Below are positions 1 to 7,418 of a DNA stretch of 64,000 nucleotides, in pieces. Positions within the stretch are counted from its first letter, which is position 1; the number at the start of each line of letters is the position of its first letter. The DNA is from DATFVJ01 sp035517695. Lineage in GTDB: Bacteria > Actinomycetota > Actinomycetes > Streptosporangiales > Streptosporangiaceae. The translations under genes were made by a program, and so were the position numbers. The stretch spans positions 30,033 to 94,032 of the forward strand of contig DATIYI010000379.1 of the NCBI GenBank assembly GCA_035517695.1, given 5' to 3'. The notes under the pieces are model-generated. The model saw nothing but the letters and a program-made list of their open reading frames with translations. It did not search any database and had not been told where the DNA came from.

Positions 1-900
1 CTGTCCGGTGGCGTGGACTCCGCGGTCGCCGCCGCGCTGGTTCAGCGCGCCGTCGGCTCCCAGCTGACCTGTGTGTTCGTCGACCATGGCCTGCTGAGGA
101 AGGGTGAGGCGGAGCAGGTAGAGAAGGATTTCGTGGCCGCGACCGGCGTCGACCTCAAGGTGGTGGAGGCGGCGGGCCAGTTCCTCGACGCGCTCGCGGG
201 CGTGACGGACCCCGAACAGAAGAGAAAGATCATCGGCCGGGAGTTCATCCGGGTCTTCGAGCAGGCGGCCCGTGAGATTGTCGCCGCCGCGGGCGCGGAC
301 GGTGCCTGCGTGGACTATCTCGTGCAGGGCACGCTCTACCCGGACGTGGTGGAATCAGGCGGAGGTGCGGGAGCGGCAAGCATCAAGTCCCATCACAACG
401 TCGGGGGCCTGCCAGAGGACCTGCAGTTCCGCCTGGTGGAGCCGCTGCGCCTGCTGTTCAAGGACGAGGTCCGCAGGGTCGGCGAGGAGCTCGGGCTGCC
501 CCCCGAGATCGTCTGGCGCCAGCCGTTCCCGGGGCCGGGGCTGGCGATCCGCGTGGTCGGTGAGGTCACCGCGGACAGGCTGCGGGTGCTGCGTGCGGCA
601 GACGCGATCACCAGGGAAGAGCTCACCCGCGCCGGGCTGGACAGGGCGATCTGGCAGTGCCCCGTTGTGCTGCTTGCCCAGGTCAGGTCGGTAGGCGTGC
701 AGGGAGACGGCCGCACGTACGGGCATCCGGTGGTCCTGCGGCCGGTAACGAGCGAGGACGCGATGACGGCAGACTGGGCGCGGTTGTCTGCCGCCGTTGT
801 CGCCAGGATCTCCACCCGGATCACCAACGAGGTCCCCGAGATCAATCGCGTCGTGCTCGATGTCACGAGCAAGCCGCCTGGCACCATCGAGTGGGAGTGA
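1..900 (+). CDS. guaA: GMP synthase (glutamine-hydrolysing), C-terminal part, cut by window start
   Basis: Makes GMP from XMP, ATP and glutamine in the cytoplasm, the last step of guanine nucleotide synthesis. The window opens inside the gene exactly at the ATP-pyrophosphatase PP-loop (LSGGVDS, first seven codons), so the N-terminal glutamine amidotransferase domain lies outside. The rest of the ATP-PPase domain is followed by the GMP synthase dimerisation domain, with the family motifs RQPFPGPGLAIRV (about residue 170 of the visible part) and the closing KPPGTIEWE just before the TGA. The reading frame is open from base 1, so the visible start is only the window edge. No defect is seen. Confidence 0.97.
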   Translation: MSGGVDSAVAAALVQRAVGSQLTCVFVDHGLLRKGEAEQVEKDFVAATGVDLKVVEAAGQFLDALAGVTDPEQKRKIIGREFIRVFEQAAREIVAAAGADGACVDYLVQGTLYPDVVESGGGAGAASIKSHHNVGGLPEDLQFRLVEPLRLLFKDEVRRVGEELGLPPEIVWRQPFPGPGLAIRVVGEVTADRLRVLRAADAITREELTRAGLDRAIWQCPVVLLAQVRSVGVQGDGRTYGHPVVLRPVTSEDAMTADWARLSAAVVARISTRITNEVPEINRVVLDVTSKPPGTIEWE

Positions 901-908
901 CCGCGGTC

Positions 909-1080
909 AGGCAGCGCGTCCGGTGTCCCAGCCCCACACCGGCCGCGTTAGCTGGTCCTGCAGTTCACTGCGGACGTAGCGGAACGCAGGGGAGCCGGGG
1001 TCGGCGTTGACGTATTTGCAGGTGCATCCGGTGGCGAGATTGGCGCCCGACGCAACAACGCCGACCTGAACGGCCTCCGC
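909..1080 (-). pseudogene. kynureninase fragment
   Basis: On the minus strand, bases 1080 to 909 read as about 56 residues ending in a TGA. They resemble the part of kynureninase around the PLP lysine: GCTCKYVNADPGSPAFRYVR matches the family pattern GCTYKYLN.GPGAPAFLYVR, followed by ELQDQL and PVWGW. No start codon and no further kynureninase sequence is visible on either side, so this is a remnant rather than a gene. It fills much of the 341-base gap between guaA and the sedolisin. The identification rests on recalled family motifs. Confidence 0.6.
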
Positions 1081-1241
1081 CCCGATACCGGCAGCTGGCG
1101 CCAGGTCTGGCCGTGAATCGGCAAAGTCGGCGCATCAGGCGCATTTCCCCCTCGCTTGCTGGCAAAGGTGCTGGCCGGGTGTTAGCGTCGGCCCGTGCGG
1201 CGCGGGGTCGCGCCGCACACATCGAGACTCCCGGGGGATAC

Positions 1242-2660
1242 ATGCGCATTTCCCGTCTCGTGGTGGCAGCGGTCAGTTCATTCGGCATCGCTGTCGCCAC
1301 CGTGGGCAGTACCGCCATCGGCGGCGCCGCGGCGACCGCGGTCGCGACGGCCTCACCCACCATCGTCGTGCAGCCGGGCGCCGTGCATGCGGGCGGCGCC
1401 TCCGACGCCCCGCCGACGACGGCATACTGCGTGCAGCACTACAAGATCGCTTGTTACGAACCCGCGCAGATCCGGCGCGCCTATAACCTGGGGCCCCTGT
1501 TGAGCACAGGGATCGACGGCCGTGGGCAGACGATCGTCATCGTCGACTCGTTCGGGTCCCCGACGGTCGCGCACGACCTGGCGGTCTTCGACAAGGCCCT
1601 TCATCTGCCCGCGCCGCCGTCGCTGCTAGCCATCCAGCCCGCGGGAAAGGTCCCGGCCTACGATCCGAACAACTCCGGCATGGTCGGCTGGGCCGGTGAG
1701 ACCACCCTTGACGTCGAGTGGGCCCACACAATGGCCCCGCACGCCAGGATCCTGCTGGTGGAGACCCCGGTTTCGGAGACGGAGGGGACGGTCGGCTTCC
1801 CGCAGATCGTCACCGCGGAGAAGTACGTGATCAACCATCACCTGGGTGGCGTGATCAGCCAGAGCTTCAGCGCTACCGAGGAGACCTTCCCGTCCCAGGC
1901 CTCGCTGCTCGCCCTGCGTGGCGCCTATACCGACGCGGCACGCAAGGGCGTGACCGTGCTCGCCGCCGCAGGCGACAGTGGCGCGGCGGATGTGAAGTTC
2001 GACCAGTCGACGTACTACCGGTACCCGGTGACGTCGTGGCCGGACAGCGACCCGCTGGTCACCGGCGTCGGTGCCACCCAGTTGCACCTGAACGCCCGCG
2101 GTGACCGTACCGCGCCCGACAGCGTCTGGAACGACACCTACACGGTGGCCACGAACCAGTTCATCGACGGTGGTAACGGCCCGAACCCGATGGCAAGCGG
2201 CGGTGGTAAGTCGGTCTTCTTCGCCCGCCCCGGTTACCAGAACCCGGTGCGGGATATCGTCGGCAGCCATCGCGGCGTGCCCGACATCTCGATGAGCGGC
2301 GCCTGCAGCGGGGGGGTCGACATCTACCAGAGCTTCGCGGGCCAGCCCGCGGGCTGGTACCCGACCTGTGGCACGAGCGAGGCGACACCGCTGTTCGCCG
2401 GTGTCGTCGCGCTCGCCGACCAGGTGGCGCATCACGGGCTCGGTGTGATCAATCCGGCGCTGTACCGGCTGTCGGCGCTGCGCGCCCCCGGCATCGTGGA
2501 TGTCACGCGCGGCAGCAACACAGTCTCGTTCTCTCAGGGCGGCAAGTTGCAGACCGTGCACGGGTTCGCCGCCCGGGCCGGCTATGACCTCGCGTCCGGC
2601 ATTGGCACGGTGGACGCGGCCCGGTTCGTCTTCGAGCTTGCCTCCCTCGCCGGGCACTGA
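1242..2660 (+). CDS. secreted S53 (sedolisin/kumamolisin) serine-carboxyl peptidase
   Basis: Predicted exported acid endopeptidase of 472 residues. The start at 1242 follows a GGGGGAT Shine-Dalgarno and opens a signal peptide (MRISR, then a hydrophobic Ala/Val-rich stretch to about residue 37). An upstream in-frame start would place a long basic tail before the signal. A plausible -10 box (TAGCGT) lies at 1183-1188. The sedolisin catalytic set is complete: Glu153 and Asp157 in GETTLD, the oxyanion Asp245 in AAGDSGA, and Ser379 in CGTSEATP. The mature part seems to start the catalytic domain almost at once (YNLGPL about residue 81), so the roughly 180-residue activation pro-domain of classical sedolisins is absent. 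Stands alone, converging on the XRE gene 18 bases downstream. Confidence 0.9.
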   Translation: MRISRLVVAAVSSFGIAVATVGSTAIGGAAATAVATASPTIVVQPGAVHAGGASDAPPTTAYCVQHYKIACYEPAQIRRAYNLGPLLSTGIDGRGQTIVIVDSFGSPTVAHDLAVFDKALHLPAPPSLLAIQPAGKVPAYDPNNSGMVGWAGETTLDVEWAHTMAPHARILLVETPVSETEGTVGFPQIVTAEKYVINHHLGGVISQSFSATEETFPSQASLLALRGAYTDAARKGVTVLAAAGDSGAADVKFDQSTYYRYPVTSWPDSDPLVTGVGATQLHLNARGDRTAPDSVWNDTYTVATNQFIDGGNGPNPMASGGGKSVFFARPGYQNPVRDIVGSHRGVPDISMSGACSGGVDIYQSFAGQPAGWYPTCGTSEATPLFAGVVALADQVAHHGLGVINPALYRLSALRAPGIVDVTRGSNTVSFSQGGKLQTVHGFAARAGYDLASGIGTVDAARFVFELASLAGH

Positions 2661-2678
2661 TAAGCAGCTCCGCCGCTC

Positions 2679-3254
2679 CTAGGTACGGTGGTCGGCCGGT
2701 GGGACCACGACGACCATCGTCATCCGCAGCCGTTGCGGCTGTTCGTTCGCGTACGTGTGCGTGCAGCCGCCTGGGAACTGGGCGGATCGCCCGGCCGTGA
2801 CCTCGTGCCGGACGCCGGCCACGGTCAGGGTGAGCGTGCCTTCTTCCACCGCGACAAGCTCCCTGGTGGTGGCGGGGTGCTCGGTCCCGCGGTAGCTCTC
2901 GCCCTCGGCTAGCTCCCACCGCCATAGTTCGGCCGCCCACGGTGCGTCGGTGGCCGCGATCAGCGTGCCGCTGCCACCTGACGGGCCGCGCCAGAGCACC
3001 GCTGCGCGGCTAGAGACGCGAACCCGTTGTTCTGCGGCGGCCTCGAGCAGGCGAGTCACGGGCACCCCGAACGTGTCGCTGATCCGCACCAGGGTGGACA
3101 GGTTCGGGTTTGATTTGCCCTGCTCGAGGGCGACGAGCACGCCCTTGCTCACCCCGGACCTTGCGGCGAGCTTGTCAAGTGACCAGCCGTGGCCCGCGCG
3201 CAGCGCCCGGACCGTGCGGGCGACGGCGCCCGCAACGGCCTCCTGATCTGTCAT
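2679..3254 (-). CDS. XRE-family regulator with C-terminal cupin sensor domain
   Basis: 191-residue one-component transcription factor. Residues about 10-65 form an HTH_3 DNA-binding domain (LDKLAARSGVSKGVLVALEQGKSNPNLSTL). Residues about 105-185 form a cupin_2 barrel (ELVAVEEGTLTLTVAG, then a Gly/His-containing second motif). In this architecture the cupin is a small-molecule sensor. It is transcribed away from an EamA exporter, and a perfect 16-bp palindrome lies between the two starts. It most likely represses itself and the exporter until an amino acid or similar effector binds. The effector cannot be read from the sequence. Confidence 0.88.
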   Translation of the reverse strand: MTDQEAVAGAVARTVRALRAGHGWSLDKLAARSGVSKGVLVALEQGKSNPNLSTLVRISDTFGVPVTRLLEAAAEQRVRVSSRAAVLWRGPSGGSGTLIAATDAPWAAELWRWELAEGESYRGTEHPATTRELVAVEEGTLTLTVAGVRHEVTAGRSAQFPGGCTHTYANEQPQRLRMTMVVVVPPADHRT

Positions 3255-3306
3255 CTCCGGGAACGCTCCGTCAGATCGTCGTTATCAAGTTCCGCCCTGG
3301 CGTTTC

Positions 3307-3322
3307 GGTCATTATAATGACC
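3307..3322. promoter_or_regulatory. perfect 16-bp palindrome with divergent -10 boxes (candidate operator)
   Basis: GGTCATTATAATGACC is a perfect inverted repeat in an unusually AT-rich island between the divergent XRE and EamA starts. Its centre contains TATAAT on the plus strand (3313-3318) and, by symmetry, TATAAT on the minus strand (3311-3316). Repressor binding would therefore cover the -10 boxes of both genes. A second AT-rich stretch (CATATTATATCA) follows at once. The palindrome is seen directly; its use by the neighbouring XRE protein is inferred. Confidence 0.72.
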
Positions 3323-3397
3323 ATATTATATCAATTTCCTGACTGCGATGGGTGTCCTCACTCGCCCGCGCCGGGTGCGCCGAGGAGGTGGTGCCGC

Positions 3398-4477
3398 ATG
3401 CTCACGATCTTGGCACTCGTGGCTGCCTGCCTGTATGGAACCGCTGACTTCCTCGGTGGTGCGGGGTCGAGGCGCGCGCCGGTCCTCGCTTTGCTCACGG
3501 TGAGCGCGCCGGCCGGGGTCGCGCTGATGCTCGTGGCAGCGCTGCTTGCTGGCGGCGCGTCGCCGGCCCCTTCGGCGCTGGCCTGGGGCGCCGCGGGCGG
3601 CGCCGTTGGAGGCCTCGGCCTGATCGCGTTCTACGTCGGCCTCGCGGTAGGCCCGATGAGTGTCGTCGCGCCTGTCTCCGCGCTGGTGGCGACGCTCCTG
3701 CCGGTGGGCGTCGCCGGCCTGGCGGGCGAGCGCCCCGGGCCGGCGGTGCTCAGCGGCGCCACAGCGTGCCTCGCCGCGATCGTGCTGGTCAGCATGGACC
3801 CTAACGGCTCACGCGGTACCCACCGCGCTGAGCGAATGCGGATGTTCGTGTGGGGCACTGCGTGGCTGCGCGAGCGTGCCGCGCCGAACATGGCGGCCAG
3901 CGTCGGCGACGATAGTGCGCTTTCCGGCGCTTGCTCTCCTGGTTCGGCAGGCTGCCCGGCAGGCTCTGCCGGGCCGGCAAGCTCAGCCATGACGGTCGGC
4001 TCGGTTGGCTCAGTCAGTCCGCCAGGCGCCCGCGGCACCCAACCACCCGCGCGGCGCGGCCTGCTGTACGGTGTCGCGGCCGGGGCGGCGTTCGGGCTGT
4101 TCTTCGTATTTTTGCGGAACGCAGGGCACGGCGCCAGCGGCTGGGGTGACCTGTGGCCACTCGTCGCAGCGCGCGGCGCGGGCGCCGTGGCGGTGCTCGC
4201 CGCGGTCGTTTTGAAGCGGGCGAGGGTGCTTCGGTGGCGAACGGACCGGGCCGCGGTGCTGACGGCGCTCGGCGCCGGGATCCTTGACGCGGCGGCCAAT
4301 ATCTTTTACGTGCTTGCCACCAGGCATGGGCTGTTCAGCCTGGCCGTGGTGATCACCTCGCTGTACCCGGCGATGACGGTGCTGCTGGCCAGGGCGGTGC
4401 TCGGTGAGCGGATGCGCGCCGTGCAGCGGGCGGGGCTGGTGCTCGCCGCCCTAGGAATTGTTCTCGTCACGGCGTAA
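3398..4477 (+). CDS. EamA/DMT-superfamily exporter
   Basis: 359-residue inner-membrane protein of the drug/metabolite transporter fold with about ten hydrophobic segments in two repeats; the second EamA repeat carries GILDAAANIFYVLATRHG. The start at 3398 is set by GAGGAGGTG eight bases upstream and by the hydrophobic first helix; the open frame extends further upstream without membrane character. Between the two EamA halves lies a Ser/Gly/Pro-rich loop of about 60 residues (about 150-215) that is not typical of the family. Probably exports a metabolite under control of the divergent XRE-cupin regulator. Substrate unknown. Confidence 0.88.
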   Translation: MLTILALVAACLYGTADFLGGAGSRRAPVLALLTVSAPAGVALMLVAALLAGGASPAPSALAWGAAGGAVGGLGLIAFYVGLAVGPMSVVAPVSALVATLLPVGVAGLAGERPGPAVLSGATACLAAIVLVSMDPNGSRGTHRAERMRMFVWGTAWLRERAAPNMAASVGDDSALSGACSPGSAGCPAGSAGPASSAMTVGSVGSVSPPGARGTQPPARRGLLYGVAAGAAFGLFFVFLRNAGHGASGWGDLWPLVAARGAGAVAVLAAVVLKRARVLRWRTDRAAVLTALGAGILDAAANIFYVLATRHGLFSLAVVITSLYPAMTVLLARAVLGERMRAVQRAGLVLAALGIVLVTA

Positions 4478-4524
4478 GCGAGACGGTGGACGCGGGGCCG
4501 TCGCGGTGGCACATGCGGGCAAGT

Positions 4525-4749
4525 GAGACCGCAGTTTTTGTCCGCCCCTGGTGACGCGATCTTCAGCGTGCCCTCCGCACCGTCCTCACCGTGGAACCGC
4601 TGCCAATCCCCGGTGATCTTGAGGATGCTGCGAACCGGATCGGTCGGCTGCGCTCCGACCGACAGCCAGTACTGCGCGCGCTCGGAGTCGATCTCAATGA
4701 GCTACGGCTCCAGCTTGGGGTGGTACTTGCCGATTTCTTCTATGGCCCG
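4525..4749 (-). pseudogene. rpsP: ribosomal protein S16 (rpsP) remnant
   Basis: Minus-strand bases 4749 to about 4525 read RAIEEIGKYHPKLEP, an in-frame TAG, then LIEIDSERAQYWLSVGAQP and continue with TDPVRSILKITGDW and GAEGTLKIA. This is the C-terminal two thirds of bacterial ribosomal protein S16. The first 30 residues or so are missing, one nonsense codon interrupts the frame, and the normal C-terminus runs on without a stop into sequence antisense to the EamA gene end. S16 is essential, so an intact copy should exist elsewhere and this looks like a decayed extra copy. Confidence 0.8.
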
Positions 4750-4772
4750 CGCTGGCGCTGCCACGGGTGGCC

Positions 4773-4850
4773 GAGGCCGGCGGCTACACCCTGTTCACTC
4801 ACCTTGCGCGGCAAGCAGGTGGCCGGCATCGGCCCGATCAGGCCCGCGGG
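4773..4850 (+). pseudogene. VOC/glyoxalase-family remnant
   Basis: The plus strand encodes EAGGYTLFT in one frame and, after a one-base shift, LRGKQVAGIGPI in the next. Together they match the end of a glyoxalase/bleomycin-resistance (VOC) repeat (GGYTLFTLRGKQVAGIGP). Nothing recognisable precedes or follows, so this is a short scrap. It is wedged between the rpsP and coxG remnants. The assignment depends on one motif split by a frameshift. Confidence 0.4.
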
Positions 4851-4902
4851 TCAGCAGCCTCATGCTCGGTGCGCCTCTAGCGGACCGCCTGCCGACGGAA
4901 GC

Positions 4903-5831
4903 TCACGGACTGTTCTTGCGCTTCGTGCGCCTGAGCGACAGCAGGACGAGGATCGCCGCGAGCATAACGCCGAGCGCGGGGATGGCGCGCCTGGCCACCG
5001 GCCCGGCCGCGACGCCGAGCAGGTCGAGCGTTTCGCCTTCCTTCTTGCGCGCCAGCGCGGTGCCTGCCGGTGCGGATACTCCCGATGGCGTGGATGCGGC
5101 CGAAGTGGACCCGCTCGGTGAGGTGGATGCGGCGGGCGCGGACCTGTCCGAAGTGGCGAGGCTGCCGGGGGTGGCGGGGCTGCCGGGGGTGGCGGGGCTG
5201 CCGGAGGTGGCGGGGCTAGTGGGCGCGCCCTGAGCGGCCGCCGCGACGTTGCCGCCTTGGGCAGCAGTATGGCTAGCTGCCGGGCCTGCTGTCGGCTGGG
5301 CTGTGGGCGGCTGGGCTGTGGGCGGCTGGGCCGCCGCCGTCTGCTCGTGCGCCGCGTTGTCGTGTGGCGCGTCGCCCTGGGTGGTATCCGCGGACGGAAG
5401 CTCACTCAGGTTGGTCGCGAATCGCTCGACGAGCTTGCCGCCCACGTCGGCGAGCACGCCACGGCCCATCTGGGCGGGCCTGCCGGTCACGTTCAGCGTC
5501 GTGCTCATGGTGACCCTGGTCTGCGCGCCAGGCTGCTCGTTCCGGCCAGCCTGCCCGTTCTCGCCGTACGATGCGGCGTGCACCGTAGCCGACGCGGTGC
5601 CGGTGCCGCGCGATTCCTTGCCTGACGCCTCGAGGGTGACCGTGTGCGCGTCGCCGTCGCGGTCCACGAACCTGGCGCGGCCCGCGTACGTCAGCACGAT
5701 CGGGCCGACCTTGATCCGGACACGCCCGGTGATGTCGTCGCCTTCGCGGCCATCGCCGGATGGTCCAGAATCACGATGTCGCGGATTCTTCCCAGGTACA
5801 ACGTGCGCGACCGCTCCGCGGGGTCAGTGCC
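4903..5831 (-). pseudogene. CoxG-like SRPBCC protein, broken N-terminus
   Basis: From the GTG at 5697 a 264-residue frame is open. It holds the second half of a CoxG (carbon monoxide dehydrogenase subunit G, SRPBCC fold) domain, a long Ala/Pro/Thr/Ser-rich linker with repeated ATPGSP-like units, and a C-terminal membrane helix with a basic tail. Upstream in the same frame homology continues (GREGDDITGRVRIKVGPIV, VAHVVPG) to about 5820 but meets a TGA. The next expected block, TDPAER, lies in another frame at about 5828, so one base appears lost, and the first 25 or so residues are not found. Either a 5'-damaged pseudogene or a truncated product begun at 5697. No CO dehydrogenase genes are nearby. 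Confidence 0.62.
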
Positions 5832-5842
5832 TTACTCGTAAC

Positions 5843-5896
5843 TTAGGCGCCGCAACAGCCACACCAGCCCCCTGTGCAACTGTTGGCCGAGGTCAT
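5843..5896 (-). CDS. possible 17-residue Cys/Gly-rich mini-ORF
   Basis: Twenty-four bases after the mntP stop, an ATG opens MTSANSCTGGWCGCCGA and a TAA. Four cysteines in 17 residues is striking, but no convincing Shine-Dalgarno precedes it, and the same bases sit where the lost N-terminus of the coxG remnant would be expected. It could be a chance frame in decaying DNA. Confidence 0.15.
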   Translation of the reverse strand: MTSANSCTGGWCGCCGA

Positions 5897-5920
5897 GAGG
5901 GTTAACAGGTGCTGCGTGCG

Positions 5921-6574
5921 TCAGATGACGCCCATCCCGATTCCCGCCGCGACCGTGATGAGGATCATCGCGCCGAAAAGCTCGCTCTTTCGCCCGGCCG
6001 CGGCTCCGATCCGGGCGCCCAATTCGAGGCCTACCAGCGACATCAGCACGCTCACTCCGCCGATGACCAGGGCGGACACAAGGATGCCCGCCGCTCCGGT
6101 GCCGAGGGCGCCGAGGGCGAAGCCGACCGCGAGGTTGTCGATGCTCAGCGCCAGCCCCACCAGCAGCAGCCGCGAGGTGCGCCTCGGGACCTGGCCTGTC
6201 ACGTCAGCGTGGCGGTCCCGTTTCGGTGCGTCGCACGGCCCGTCGCCGACCTGGGTGGCGTGGTGGCGTCCGCCGGAGTCGCCACTGGGATTCGGGCCGC
6301 ACCATGAGTCTCGGCTGCGCAGCACGTCAACTAGTGCGTAGCAGCCCACCCCGATCAGCAGCGCCGCGCCAGCCCAGCGGGTCACACCCCCGAGCCTGGC
6401 CGTGAGGTGGTGGCCGACCGCCAGTCCCACGATCGGCATGCCGGCCTCGAAGGCGCCGAAGACCACAGCCACCCGCCATCGGATGCTCGCATCGGTTCCG
6501 GGCACACCGATTCCGATCGCTCCGGCGAAGTTGGACAGCCCGACCGACACGGCGAGGAGGACAAGCGCGACCAA
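5921..6574 (-). CDS. mntP: MntP-family putative manganese exporter
   Basis: 217 residues with about six membrane segments arranged as two repeats of three helices. The second repeat carries ALSIDNLAVGFALG, the acidic D-x-x-x-x-G metal-site motif of MntP; the first carries the degenerate ...SVGLSNFAGAIGIG. The central cytoplasmic loop (about residues 105-140) is rich in Cys, His and Asp. The start is a TTG only nine bases after the stop of the upstream PIG-L gene and in the same frame, so the two are probably co-transcribed. The TTG is inferred from spacing and from the first helix. Confidence 0.78.
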   Translation of the reverse strand: MVALVLLAVSVGLSNFAGAIGIGVPGTDASIRWRVAVVFGAFEAGMPIVGLAVGHHLTARLGGVTRWAGAALLIGVGCYALVDVLRSRDSWCGPNPSGDSGGRHHATQVGDGPCDAPKRDRHADVTGQVPRRTSRLLLVGLALSIDNLAVGFALGALGTGAAGILVSALVIGGVSVLMSLVGLELGARIGAAAGRKSELFGAMILITVAAGIGMGVI

Positions 6575-6583
6575 GGTGACCGC

Positions 6584-7303
6584 TCAGCCGGTTTCAAGTA
6601 CCTGGAACGCCTCGGCCAGCCGGCCCTCGGGCAGGCCCGCTTGCGCCGCGTTGCTCGTCAGCCAGCCGCGAAGGCGATCCTCGAGCCCGTCCATGTGGCC
6701 AGTCTGGCTCTCGTGCGCCCGCAGCGCGGCGACCTTTCTTCCGAACGTGTCCGTCACGTCGACGTAGCGGTCGGGTGAGGGCCCGCCCATGAGCCACACC
6801 TCGCTCACCGTCCAGGCGTCGAGCCCTTCGTCGGCGGTCAGTTCGGGGAACGCGAACGGGTTACGCGCGTCCGGGTAGACCGCGTCCAGCGCCGCCGCGC
6901 CGACCGCGCGATGGTCCGGGTGACTCGGGCCGATCCGCCGGTAGTTGCGCTCGGGCGTCGGGCACATCAGCCGCTGCGGCCGCACCTGCCTGATCACCCG
7001 GGCAAGATCCTTGCGGAGGCCAAGCGTGGCCTCGACGCGGCCGTCCGGATATCCAAGGAACCGCACGTCGTCTACTCCCACGTGCTTGGCGGCCACCATC
7101 TGCTCGCCGCGCCGCAGGGATGCCATTGCCGCGCGATCGACCGTCTCGTCGTAGCCGCCGGCGTCACCTTGGGTGACCAAGCAGTAGGTGACCTCGATAC
7201 CGGCATCGGTCCACGCGGCGACCGTGCCCGCCGCGCCGAAGTCGATGTCGTCGGGGTGGGCGACGATGATCAGTATTCTGCGCACCTCGGAATCGGTCAT
7301 CAC
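6584..7303 (-). CDS. PIG-L family (LmbE-like) zinc deacetylase
   Basis: 239-residue cytoplasmic hydrolase of the PIG-L/MshB fold. The metal-binding signature AHPDDIDFGAAG lies near the N-terminus (about residues 15-26), and SHPDHRAVG near residue 126 supplies the further His ligand. Known relatives remove N-acetyl groups from N-acetylglucosaminyl compounds (MshB, Mca, LmbE). The general 240-residue size fits the broad PIG-L group and not MshB itself, so the substrate is unknown. Likely in one transcript with mntP. Confidence 0.88.
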   Translation of the reverse strand: MMTDSEVRRILIIVAHPDDIDFGAAGTVAAWTDAGIEVTYCLVTQGDAGGYDETVDRAAMASLRRGEQMVAAKHVGVDDVRFLGYPDGRVEATLGLRKDLARVIRQVRPQRLMCPTPERNYRRIGPSHPDHRAVGAAALDAVYPDARNPFAFPELTADEGLDAWTVSEVWLMGGPSPDRYVDVTDTFGRKVAALRAHESQTGHMDGLEDRLRGWLTSNAAQAGLPEGRLAEAFQVLETG

Positions 7304-7406
7304 CTCGTCATTTTATGAGACCGCGGTTTCCCTGCTGAGGCGTCTGGGGATCGGTTCTGCCGGTCCGGCTGCGCCTGGCTTGCCGCGACATGTCGGCGCC
7401 ACCGCC

Positions 7407-7412
7407 TACGCT
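7407..7412 (+). promoter_or_regulatory. -10 box TACGCT for a leaderless pcrA transcript
   Basis: TACGCT is followed by six bases and then the GTG start of pcrA, with no Shine-Dalgarno between. This matches the actinobacterial leaderless layout, in which transcription begins at or next to the start codon. Confidence 0.6.
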
Positions 7413-7418
7413 TGGCAC

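Noticed and set aside
1183..1206. Leaderless gene starting at the GTG six bases after TAGCGT (1195)
   Set aside because: That frame has no homology and ends inside the sedolisin gene; the box more likely serves as the sedolisin promoter with a short leader and its GGGGGAT site.
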